From Desulfobulbus rhabdoformis (GTDB lineage Bacteria; Desulfobacterota; Desulfobulbia; Desulfobulbales; Desulfobulbaceae), in assembly GCF_016919065.1 (NCBI RefSeq), contig NZ_JAFFQA010000050.1:1-34824 (forward strand): a stretch of 34,824 bases of DNA. The letters run 5' to 3'. The first letter of the stretch is position 1; every line of letters starts with the position of its first letter. A program made the translations under genes and the position numbers. A model generated the notes under the pieces. It did not search any database. It worked only from the letters and a program-made list of their open reading frames with translations, and was not told the DNA's origin. Shown in pieces: positions 1 through 6,328 of the stretch.

Positions 1-97
1 ATTTTTTTTATGATGTAAAATTAGTTAGTTACATCGACCCCTTTATTTGAATGTCCTCAAAAATTTGCGAAAAGCTTATCTTGGGCCTACGCATTTA
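1..97. repeat. Left ~100 bp inverted repeat of a 4.1 kb element
   Basis: The reverse complement of this stretch aligns along its whole length with 4060-4162. Shared blocks include the GTAGGCCC, GATAAGCTT and TCGCAAA segments near the inner end and ATTTTACAT near the outer end. The copies differ by point changes and by small length differences in homopolymers. The outer boundary is at or beyond the window edge, so a target duplication cannot be checked. The two copies face each other and enclose genes unlike the rest of the window. No transposase lies between them, so a non-autonomous or decayed mobile element is inferred. Confidence 0.75.
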
Positions 98-153
98 CTG
101 GGCTTCCGGATAAAGCGGGAACTGCTGCGCGCCCCGCAGCTTAAATGTTAGAA
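85..153. other. Possible attC-like site at the start of the cassette array
   Basis: A weak attC-like arrangement. GCCTAC followed by CATTTA at the left could pair with TTAAAT followed by GTTAGAA (147-153), which resembles the R' core GTTRRRY of integron cassettes. A hairpin with arms GCTGCG and CGCAGC (124-140) lies between. GTTAGAA sits 11 nt before the GNAT start codon, as at cassette boundaries. The left arm overlaps the inner end of the inverted repeat. The core is degenerate, so this call is tentative. Confidence 0.3.
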
Positions 154-164
154 GTCATGCAAAA

Positions 165-632
165 ATGAAACGAGAAAACAAAGAATTCACCTTAAGGCCA
201 GCAACTGTTGATGATATCGACTTTATTTATGATCTTAGAGTCAAAACCATGAAACCGTTTTTCGATGGCACTTTGGGTTGGAATGAGGCCAAAGAGCACG
301 AAAAGGCAGCTGACGAACTGACAAATGCAGAAATCGTTATGATCGGTCAAAAAAGAGTCGGGGTCATTAAAGTAATCCCCAGAGCCGAGGAATTACATTT
401 TCATCAAATGCAGATCCTTCCAGAGCATCAAAAAGGGGGGATCGGCGCTGAACTTGTACGGCGAGTAATAAAACGTTCCGAAATGTCAAATAAACCAATA
501 ACGCTATTCGTGATGAAGAATACACCTGCAAAGCGTCTATATGAACAATTTGGTTTTTCGGTAACAAATGATTTTGAGTATAATTGCAGGATGTGCCGCC
601 ATCCAATTCTAAATCAAGAAGGAAGTGTTTGA
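165..632 (+). CDS. GNAT-family N-acetyltransferase (integron-cassette-type gene)
   Basis: A 155-residue protein of normal length for a single-domain GNAT acetyltransferase, which moves an acetyl group from acetyl-CoA to an amine. The substrate is not predictable. The N-terminus (TLRPATVDDIDFIYDLR) is the usual first strand and helix. The acetyl-CoA loop is at about residues 85-100, with ILPEHQKGGIGAELV matching the Q/RxxGxG/A motif. The C-terminal KRLYEQFGF is the classic last helix and strand. The start codon lies just after a GTTAGAA core-like site and the gene is followed within about 11 nt by an attC-like site, so it reads as a promoterless gene cassette. GNAT proteins are common cassette cargo. 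The A+T-richer sequence than the chromosomal genes downstream fits import. Confidence 0.85.
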   Translation: MKRENKEFTLRPATVDDIDFIYDLRVKTMKPFFDGTLGWNEAKEHEKAADELTNAEIVMIGQKRVGVIKVIPRAEELHFHQMQILPEHQKGGIGAELVRRVIKRSEMSNKPITLFVMKNTPAKRLYEQFGFSVTNDFEYNCRMCRHPILNQEGSV

Positions 633-642
633 AAAATAGACC

Positions 643-702
643 TTATAACCATGCAAATTCAACCGACGCAAAAAAACGCGTGACTGATTTGCGACGTTAG
701 GC
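643..702. other. attC-like integron recombination site
   Basis: About 60 bp between two small same-strand genes. The right end is a perfect R' core, GTTAGGC (696-702), six bases before the next start codon. Just inside it GATTTGCGAC can pair with the left arm, where TATAAC is followed by ATGCAAATT. The outer cores (AAC/GTT) and inner boxes (GCAAAT/ATTTGC) are thus complementary with a short spacer, as in attC sites. The left core TTATAAC departs from RYYYAAC at its first and third bases. No integrase gene is in the window. Confidence 0.6.
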
Positions 703-708
703 ATACAC

Positions 709-1113
709 ATGGCATCGATCTTTGTTGCAATTAAAAACGATAGTGAAGCGTTAACGCTGCCCAATGACGGAGTGACGATATTCCTCCACTTTGACTTTCT
801 TTCTTCTGTTGGTGAAGACGAGAATTGCGGCCGTTTAGATGATTTTCTATACACGTCAACTGATCAACTAGCTGATTTTCTCAGAAAAGCCGGCGCAACA
901 GACAAGCAAATTGAGAAGGCTAATCCGGTGGTGTGGTATCCAGCAAGTGTCGGAACTGCCCTTGTAACAAAGTACATTTCAGTTTTAGGGCGGTACCATA
1001 CCATCGGAGAGGAAACCAGAACGGAAGCCCTAAAGGAACTGAAAATGTTTAGGGCCATTTTCGAAGTTTTGGAGCAAGAGAATAATGAGTGGCATCTTGA
1101 AATGGACATTTAG
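709..1113 (+). CDS. Hypothetical protein, second cassette gene
   Basis: A 134-residue soluble, acidic protein that I do not recognise. No signal peptide or membrane segment is visible. It starts six bases after a GTTAGGC core and its stop codon overlaps a GCCTAAC left core, the compact layout of an integron gene cassette. Residues 1-30 (MASIFVAIKND...VTIFLHF) look like beta strands, and the C-terminal third is helical. Functions of such orphan cassette proteins are mostly unknown and I assign none. Reverse-strand frames across it are shadows. Confidence 0.65.
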   Translation: MASIFVAIKNDSEALTLPNDGVTIFLHFDFLSSVGEDENCGRLDDFLYTSTDQLADFLRKAGATDKQIEKANPVVWYPASVGTALVTKYISVLGRYHTIGEETRTEALKELKMFRAIFEVLEQENNEWHLEMDI

Positions 1114-1146
1114 CCTAACTTGGCGTCATCACTCACCTCACCCTTT
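1113..1146. other. Truncated attC-like half site
   Basis: GCCTAAC (1113-1119) is a perfect left core (RYYYAAC) overlapping the stop codon of the preceding cassette gene. The expected partner GTTAGGC is not found before the convergent TetR gene ends at 1147. The right half of the site therefore seems lost, so the cassette array is cut here and joined to unrelated DNA. Confidence 0.45.
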
Positions 1147-1737
1147 CTATAAATCAAGCAATTTCAGAAATAATTTCACTGTTTTTTCAGCATGTCGGCG
1201 GATCTCTGCCTGTGATGGCAGCGCGTGCAGTCCGGTGAGCACAGGCATACGCATGGAAAGAAGCGTGTTAAGAAAAACACTGATCTCGTATTCAGCATCA
1301 TCAATTTCAAACCGCTTTTTTAAGAACTGGGAAATGCAGGCTTGAGTTTCCTTCGGCCCCATAGCGTAGAAAGCACGTGTTATTTCTGGAACTCTGGGGC
1401 CTTCCGACACTAACAGACGTATATTAGCCAGATGTTCCTTTGATAAATGCCTTCTTATGAAACCAGTCGCAAAGGCTTTCAACGCCTTGTCTGTATCTTC
1501 CAGGTTCAATGCATCCAAAAAATCATTTTTTGCCTTCAATCGCTGGACTTCCAGGGCTGCCTGGAAAAGCACTTCCTTTGTGCTGAAATATCGGTATACC
1601 GTTTGTTTTGTGACACAAGCCTTCTCGGCGACTTTATCCATGCTGGCGCCGATGAAGCCGCTAGATTGAAAGATCTCCTGTGCAGCTTTTAATATCCTTT
1701 CCCGTTTCTGCTTTTTGTTCTGCTCTATTTTTTTCAT
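1147..1737 (-). CDS. TetR/AcrR-family transcriptional repressor
   Basis: A 196-residue one-domain repressor from the chosen start. The N-terminal helix-turn-helix at about residues 10-60 is typical TetR (RERILKAAQEIF, then GASMDKVAEKACVTKQTVYR and YFSTKEVLF). The C-terminal ligand domain has no recognisable ligand specificity. An upstream in-frame Met at 1767 is rejected because a GGGAGA ribosome site precedes the Met at 1737. The gene is divergent from a DUF2798 gene. The intergenic DNA holds two palindromes of the kind TetR dimers bind, so autoregulation plus control of the DUF2798 unit is inferred. TetR and DUF2798 are often neighbours. Confidence 0.9.
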   Translation of the reverse strand: MKKIEQNKKQKRERILKAAQEIFQSSGFIGASMDKVAEKACVTKQTVYRYFSTKEVLFQAALEVQRLKAKNDFLDALNLEDTDKALKAFATGFIRRHLSKEHLANIRLLVSEGPRVPEITRAFYAMGPKETQACISQFLKKRFEIDDAEYEISVFLNTLLSMRMPVLTGLHALPSQAEIRRHAEKTVKLFLKLLDL

Positions 1738-1765
1738 AGATGGTTCTCCCACTATTGCTGTCAAC

Positions 1766-1795
1766 AATAAATCAGACTAGTCAGTATGATTTATT
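1766..1795. promoter_or_regulatory. TetR operator-like palindrome 1
   Basis: A 30-bp imperfect palindrome with outer arms AATAAATCA and TGATTTATT and a centre containing ACTAGTCAG. It lies 28 bp upstream of the TetR start and matches the inner pattern ATCAxAC of the second palindrome at 1832-1857. Likely a TetR-dimer operator. Confidence 0.6.
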
Positions 1796-1831
1796 ATTGA
1801 CAAGCCCTTTCTTGCTGCATTACCATTGTAA

Positions 1832-1857
1832 AAAATCATACCAGTTAGTTTGATTTT
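1832..1857. promoter_or_regulatory. TetR operator-like palindrome 2
   Basis: A 26-bp palindrome with arms AAAATCA and TGATTTT around a TACCAGTTAGTT core. It shares the ATCA-ac...gt-TGAT skeleton with the palindrome at 1766-1795. It lies 120 bp ahead of the DUF2798 gene. Two like sites in one divergent gap support specific binding by the adjacent TetR protein. Confidence 0.55.
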
Positions 1858-1977
1858 CACAAGGATATTTTTATGGCAACGGCTATATAAAATTATTCAG
1901 AATGACCTACGAACATTTGAACGCGGCAAGCGTTTGCAACAGTTTACCAACCCACAACTCTGATAAGGATCACAAAC

Positions 1978-2202
1978 ATGATACCTCGTCGTTTCGAGCA
2001 AATGGCCTTTGGTTTTGTTCTCTCGGGGCTGATGTCTTCCATTATATCAGCCATTTCCACCTTTCGTGCTGTCGGGATTATCCCTGATTTTGCCGGGGTT
2101 TGGATGGGGGCTTGGATTCCATCGTGGATTATCGCGTTTCCTGTCGTTTTGGTGGTTGCACCACTCGCGCGTAGGATCGTTCATCGCTTGGTTAAGAATT
2201 AA
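1978..2202 (+). CDS. DUF2798 small membrane protein
   Basis: A 74-residue protein with two hydrophobic segments at about residues 12-31 and 45-65. The features are typical of DUF2798: FVLSGLMSSIIS, a central GVWMGAWIPSW, and APLARRIV at the end. It is probably an inner-membrane protein of unknown function. It is divergent from the TetR gene across two operator-like palindromes and is probably the repressor's target. A Met in another frame at 1902 gives only a shadow frame. Confidence 0.8.
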   Translation: MIPRRFEQMAFGFVLSGLMSSIISAISTFRAVGIIPDFAGVWMGAWIPSWIIAFPVVLVVAPLARRIVHRLVKN

Positions 2203-2215
2203 AAGGGGAGACAGG

Positions 2216-2395
2216 ATGCCTTTAGAAAATGATGTGCCTATAGGCATCGCGTCAGAACCGCAGTTCTCGGTGAAGGGGGCACTTGCCAGTCTTTCACTCT
2301 CCATGTTGCTTTCTTCACTGGGCACAAGCAAAGTCAATATCGACCTCCCGCTTAGCATGGCGTTCTGCTTCTCATCGAATAAATTATGGCATTAG
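2216..2395 (+). pseudogene. N-terminal fragment of an MFS transporter
   Basis: A GGGAGACAGG ribosome site and ATG lead into 59 codons. The segment SLSMLLSSLGTSKVNIDLP closely resembles the first transmembrane segment of EmrB/Bcr-type major facilitator drug-efflux proteins, which usually run to about 400 residues or more. After MAFCFSS the similarity ends and a stop follows. Nothing resembling the rest of a transporter follows. It was probably once the third gene of the TetR/DUF2798 unit and was truncated. The frame is clear, but the family call rests on one segment. Confidence 0.5.
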
Positions 2396-2653
2396 CTTTC
2401 GAACTCATCCGATATGCTTTGGCTGAAATTTTCTTTTCATCGTTTGGGTTATCGTATCGTTTTTACTCTTCTTAACCGGTGATATCGTACTTTGGTTAAT
2501 AACATTAGGTAGGCACGATCCGACACGGGGCGATACAGACACAGATCAAATATTGGACTTCAAATCTTTACAGAAGTTGTGTTCTGGATTGGAATAGTAA
2601 CCTAGTTTTTTATTGCAATTCTAATCCATCAACTAAAACGATCTACAACATGA
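2386..2653 (+). pseudogene. Frameshifted small membrane protein
   Basis: No single frame is open, but protein-like sequence passes through three frames. An ATG at 2386 gives MALAFELIRYALAEIFFSSF. A shifted frame then gives FLLFLTGDIVLWLITLG and RHDPTRGDTDTD. A third frame gives VFWIGIVT, a stop, and FFIAILIHQLKRSTT. Together this looks like a protein of about 90 residues with two hydrophobic segments, broken by at least two frameshifts and one stop. I do not recognise the family with certainty. Confidence 0.45.
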
Positions 2654-2730
2654 CCTCAGGCTTGTGTGGGACGGCTCGTACCTCGCCGCCCCACAGCTCA
2701 GCATTTGCCTAGTACGAATGGATAGATAAC

Positions 2731-3210
2731 ATGCAAAAAGATCTGACACTCATCATCATAACATTTGCTGCGGTAGCATTATCTGCCGTTGTTGACAGAA
2801 AGCGGACAGCCAAGGGAATTGTGAATAGCTTGCAAATGTTGTTCAATCTCTTGTCACAGTTTTTGCTGCTGGTAATCTTTGTCAGCGTTTTCTTAACGTT
2901 GGTGCCTCCGGATGACTTGGCAAATCTTCTCGGGCAGTCGTTAACAAGTGTCGGCTTCATTGCGGCAGCCTTTAGCGGCTCCGTCGCCCTCATCCCAGGG
3001 CCCATTGCTTATCCTTTGGTCGGGATGCTCTACCAAAGAGGGGTTCCAGTAACTGTTCTTGCAGTATTTATAACAACATTAACGATGGTGGGTATTTTTA
3101 CTTTTCCTATAGAAAAGGAATATCTCGGTTTACGAATCGCGATTCTCAGGAATGTTCTCAGTTTTTTTGGGGCGCTCTTGATCGGCTTAGTCGTTGGAGG
3201 GTTGTTATGA
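2731..3210 (+). CDS. Permease half 1 (PF03773/DUF318-like)
   Basis: A 159-residue membrane protein with about four to five transmembrane segments. It contains LLSQFLLLVIFVSVF, then GSVALIPGPIAYPL with its Pro-Gly-Pro turn, and a C-terminal FFGALLIGLVVGGLL. This resembles one half of the predicted permease family PF03773 (DUF318), whose usual proteins of about 300-350 residues hold two such halves. The stop overlaps the next gene's start by ATGA, so the two halves are co-translated and probably form one transporter. The substrate is unknown; relatives are linked to metal or arsenic transport. The genes lie just inside the right inverted repeat. Confidence 0.7.
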   Translation: MQKDLTLIIITFAAVALSAVVDRKRTAKGIVNSLQMLFNLLSQFLLLVIFVSVFLTLVPPDDLANLLGQSLTSVGFIAAAFSGSVALIPGPIAYPLVGMLYQRGVPVTVLAVFITTLTMVGIFTFPIEKEYLGLRIAILRNVLSFFGALLIGLVVGGLL

Positions 3211-3842
3211 AAAATTTCAACCGCATTCCTATTGGGTACATTTTGTCAGTTGTGTTTGTTGTATCACTGATATTTGCACAGTTTTTAAACGTCGAATTTG
3301 GCGAGCGCATGGCTGATAAGTTCTATTCATTTTCCAGCGAAATGGTTCTCTTGGTGCCATGTATATTCCTTCTGATCGGGCTTTTGGACGTTTGGATACC
3401 TCAGCAGTGGATACAGGAGCATGTTGGTGAGGAATCCGGTTTTCGGGGGGCCGTTTTAGTTGTTCTTTTGGCCATGTTCCTGGGCGGTCCACTATATGGC
3501 GCTATTGCTACTGCGCACCTTCTATGGAAGAAAGGATGTAGCCTGCGAAATGTCTTCATGTATCTTGGGGCATATTCGACCTTGAAAGTTCCGATGCTGC
3601 TGTTCGAGGTGAGTTTTCTTGGCTGGAAATTTACTTTGGTGCGTTCGGCAGTAGCTCTGCCGGTGTTCATACTCATTGCTGAGATTATGGCAGCATATGC
3701 TCGTCGGGCAGGGGTGCAGCTAAAGCAATTTGAAGATGATGTTGAAAATAACCAACGAATAAGGATAGATTGTGTGAGTGAGGCACGAACGAACCACAAT
3801 CTTATCCGGGGTTGGACAAGCCCGTCCTCTCAAAGGAAATAA
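3207..3842 (+). CDS. Permease half 2 (PF03773/DUF318-like)
   Basis: A 211-residue partner of the upstream permease half, beginning at an ATGA overlap. Hydrophobic segments occupy about residues 8-27, 46-64, 80-100, 110-130 and 140-160. The GGPLYGAIATAHLLWKKG segment carries the conserved Gly-Pro turn and matches the second half of the family. The last 30 or so residues (after VENNQRIRID) are polar and low in similarity. They may be read-through into element DNA, meaning that the natural end was lost. It probably acts as a heterodimer in the inner membrane. Confidence 0.68.
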   Translation: MKNFNRIPIGYILSVVFVVSLIFAQFLNVEFGERMADKFYSFSSEMVLLVPCIFLLIGLLDVWIPQQWIQEHVGEESGFRGAVLVVLLAMFLGGPLYGAIATAHLLWKKGCSLRNVFMYLGAYSTLKVPMLLFEVSFLGWKFTLVRSAVALPVFILIAEIMAAYARRAGVQLKQFEDDVENNQRIRIDCVSEARTNHNLIRGWTSPSSQRK

Positions 3843-4059
3843 ATATTGCTCTGGAATATACTGGAAGCACTGCCAGGATGGTAGTGTTGGACGCAGGACA
3901 TAGGGGAGGCCTACAATATGGACCGATTCGGAACCTTGTTAACTATTTAACAGGAGAAGTGCGCCCGCACTCTGCAGGTGGCGCAACAAATTGAAAATTT
4001 ATCAAATTGACTGCAAAATCATAGGTCACAACCTGGAATTTGTCGCTTCAAGATGCCCT

Positions 4060-4162
4060 AAATACGTAGGCCCGAGATAAGCTTATCGCAAACTTTTTTT
4101 TTGGGGGGGGGACATTTAAACAAATAGCGCGGTGTAACTTACTCATTTTACATTATAAAAAA
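4060..4162. repeat. Right ~100 bp inverted repeat of the 4.1 kb element
   Basis: This is the inverted partner of 1-97, starting TAAATACGTAGGCCC and ending ATTTTACATTATAAAAAA. It includes long T and G runs (about 4097-4111), where it differs most from the left copy. Beyond 4162 the similarity stops, marking the outer edge. The 3843-4059 stretch between the permease and this repeat shows no convincing gene. Confidence 0.75.
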
Positions 4163-4333
4163 TCGAAATAATCGAAAAATTTCTTAACATCTAACGGAGT
4201 GTCGTCACGCTAATATCTTATTATATCAATATATTTACAAGGATAAGCCTATGTCGACCCTCAAATTTTTTTTTCTTTTTGTCGTTTCCGAAAAGATCCC
4301 GAAAACGTTATTTTGATCTTTGTAACCACCAAT

Positions 4334-4366
4334 CTCACAACCTGTGAGGTGCAGGTTTTTATTTTT
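4334..4366 (+). promoter_or_regulatory. Overlapping hairpins: possible attenuator ahead of crcB
   Basis: Two mutually exclusive stems share the same bases. Stem 1 pairs CTCAC (4334-4338) with GTGAG (4344-4348). Stem 2 pairs AACCTG (4339-4344) with CAGGTT (4352-4357) and is followed by TTTTTATTTTT, so it could act as a terminator. Stem 1 would prevent stem 2. The device ends 14 nt before the crcB start. I looked for the conserved crcB/fluoride riboswitch core upstream and did not find it. Confidence 0.4.
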
Positions 4367-4379
4367 CTACGAGGCTATC

Positions 4380-4772
4380 ATGTTTGCAGGATATAAATTG
4401 GCGTTGGTCATGGCTGGTGGCAGTTTGGGAGCTGCCAGCCGCTACGGTATCGGCCTGCTCGCCGCCAGGGTTTGGGGGACCTCCTTTCCCTATGGTACAC
4501 TTACAGCCAATATGGCAGGATGTTTTATCATCGGGCTGATCTTTGCCTTGGCCGATCGCTCACGATTATTGACACCGGATGTACGTTTACTGCTGATCAC
4601 CGGGTACCTCGGTGCCTTGACAACTTTTTCCTCATTCTCACTGGAAACGGTCAACGCCGGACGAGCCGGATTACCCCTGCAATCATTGACCAATATTCTC
4701 ATAAACAATATCGGTGGGTTTACCCTCACCTATCTGGGACTGCGCCTGGGCAGCCTGCGTTGGGGGATATGA
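4380..4772 (+). CDS. crcB: CrcB fluoride ion channel
   Basis: A 130-residue four-helix membrane protein of the CrcB/Fluc family, which acts as a dual-topology dimer that exports fluoride. Diagnostic segments are GGSLGAASRYGIG near residue 15, FPYGTLTANMAGCFIIG, the GYLGALTTFSSFSLE signature (TTFSSF, fluoride-coordinating Phe and Ser), and the C-terminal LGLRLG. The Met at 4380 with GAGG six bases upstream is preferred to a GTG at 4344, which lies inside a predicted hairpin. The 3' end overlaps the DUF190/CBS gene by ATGA. Confidence 0.95.
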   Translation: MFAGYKLALVMAGGSLGAASRYGIGLLAARVWGTSFPYGTLTANMAGCFIIGLIFALADRSRLLTPDVRLLLITGYLGALTTFSSFSLETVNAGRAGLPLQSLTNILINNIGGFTLTYLGLRLGSLRWGI

Positions 4773-6046
4773 TGCTCAACTACAAAGCAATTGAAATTTT
4801 CACTAATGAGGAAGCCCGCTGTAGCGGTAAACCCGTGGCTGATGCGGTGGTGCAGTATGTGCGTGATCTGAAGCTGGCAGCCCGCTGCACTGTTTCAAGG
4901 GGCATTAGCGGTTGTTATGAAAGTGGGGAAATGACCACGGGACGCTTAGAGATTCTCTCGTATAATCTTCCTTTACATATCAATATCGTGCTACCAGCGG
5001 ACGCCTGCGATCAGGTCCTAGATGGTTTGGATGTGCTCGTCTGTGATGGCATTATTGCCGTCAAGGATCTCATGGTAGTCAGTCATAAGACCGCGAGTAC
5101 CTTTTTTCCTCGTCAGCTCACCGTCCGCGACGTTATGACGAAAAGCCCGGTAAGCATAACTGCCGACCAAAAACTCGATACAGCGACCAACCTTTTGCTT
5201 TCCTCTATTTTCACAGGCCTGCCGGTGGTTGACGAGATTGGACATCCTTTGGGGGTCATTACCCAGGGGGATCTGATCAATAGAGGGGGACTTCCCCTGA
5301 GACTGGGGATCTTAGTCAATTCAGAAGAAAATGACCGGGAAACGATCATGACCGCGCTCAGCCACAAGCAGGTGCATGAAGTCATGAGCAAACCCGCCGT
5401 GTGCATAGGCGATGAGCAGCCGCTGACCAAAGCCGTTGAACTGATGCTGGAAAAAAGGCTGAAACGACTGCCAGTTGTCAACTCGGAAAATATATTGGTC
5501 GGTATGCTCTCCCGCCTGGATATTTTTACGACCGTGATGCGGGAGGCGCCTGATTGGAAGGCTTTTCACGCGCAAAAAATTACGGTGAACAATCTGCACA
5601 CGGTCCGCGATATTCTTCGCCAGGACACAAAAACCGTTTCCTCGAAGACCCCTCTGGACAAGGTGATGCAGATTATCGATGGCAACGACATTCAATGCGT
5701 TGCGGTCGTTGACGAGACAAACCATCTGGTAGGCATGATTGCCGATAGCGATCTGCTGCACTATTTCAAACCCGATCCCCAGGGAGTCCGTGCCCTTTTC
5801 GCCCTCTTGACCCACCCGCTGAGTGCGGATCTGGCGGAAAAACTTTCCAGCACGACTGCTGGCGAGGTTATGCGTACCGAATTACAGATAGCCGATGAGA
5901 ACATGGTTCTGGAAGAAGCCATTACCCTCATGACACAGGAACAACTCAAACGCTTGCCAGTGGTGGATAAACAGGGCCATTTCCAGGGAATGATCAGCCG
6001 CGACAGCCTGCTGCGAACGGGCTACAAATCATTGAGGGAATCTTGA
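4769..6046 (+). CDS. DUF190 domain protein with four CBS domains
   Basis: A 425-residue cytoplasmic protein. Residues 1-105 form a DUF190 domain, a PII-like fold often encoded beside crcB. Four CBS modules follow at about 113-172, 198-253, 278-335 and 360-420, recognisable by repeated VMTKSP/VMSKPA/ILRQDT/VMRTEL starts and LPVVD...G.I...DLL ends. CBS pairs bind adenine nucleotides, so ligand-dependent control of the neighbouring fluoride channel is a plausible role. The start overlaps the crcB stop (ATGATG), which shows translational coupling. About 99 codons upstream in the same frame overlap crcB and are discarded. Confidence 0.85.
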   Translation: MMLNYKAIEIFTNEEARCSGKPVADAVVQYVRDLKLAARCTVSRGISGCYESGEMTTGRLEILSYNLPLHINIVLPADACDQVLDGLDVLVCDGIIAVKDLMVVSHKTASTFFPRQLTVRDVMTKSPVSITADQKLDTATNLLLSSIFTGLPVVDEIGHPLGVITQGDLINRGGLPLRLGILVNSEENDRETIMTALSHKQVHEVMSKPAVCIGDEQPLTKAVELMLEKRLKRLPVVNSENILVGMLSRLDIFTTVMREAPDWKAFHAQKITVNNLHTVRDILRQDTKTVSSKTPLDKVMQIIDGNDIQCVAVVDETNHLVGMIADSDLLHYFKPDPQGVRALFALLTHPLSADLAEKLSSTTAGEVMRTELQIADENMVLEEAITLMTQEQLKRLPVVDKQGHFQGMISRDSLLRTGYKSLRES

Positions 6047-6048
6047 AG

Positions 6049-6328
6049 CTGAATCCGTGACGGCGGGTTAAGCTGCACAACACCCGAATTTGATTCCCCC
6101 TGAAACTCAGCTGCAATATTTGTCGCGGGCAAAACCCGCTCCGAGTCCGCTGGCATTCGGGAGGCTGGAGACGGGCCATGCCCGCGACAGGGAGAACGGT
6201 ATACCGACTTTTTGCCTTTTGCGGAAGAGAAGTGGCACCCTATTCAAATTCTTCTCTTCCAGCGGAGCTTTGATGGCAGTCATTTTAATAAAACACGTTG
6301 TTCAGTGCTCACCCGCCGTCACGGATTC
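6049..6328. repeat. Family A repeat, copy A1 (hosts a REP-like doublet)
   Basis: The outer arms are CTGAATCCGTGACGGCGGG at the left and CCCGCCGTCACGGATTC at the right, inverted. AAGCTGCACAAC pairs loosely with GTTGTTCAGTGC just inside. It begins 3 nt after the DUF190/CBS stop codon. The right arm runs into the 3' end of the convergent EamA transporter gene. The interior differs from other family A copies and contains a 69-bp hairpin. Confidence 0.65.
6121..6189. repeat. REP-like inverted doublet
   Basis: TGTCGCGGGC (6121-6130) is exactly complementary to GCCCGCGACA (6180-6189). The next parts, CCCGCTCC and GGAGACGGG, also pair. Each half reads like a REP unit (GGAGCGGG...CCCGCGA), and the two together resemble the REPIN doublets known from Pseudomonas. 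No RAYT transposase is in the window. Confidence 0.5.

Noticed and set aside
4163..4379. Fluoride riboswitch upstream of crcB
   Set aside because: The conserved core and pseudoknot sequence of the crcB motif could not be recognised; only local hairpins were seen.
4344..4379. GTG start extending CrcB by 12 residues
   Set aside because: The extension lies inside the hairpin region and its residues are not typical; the ATG at 4380 has a proper ribosome site.
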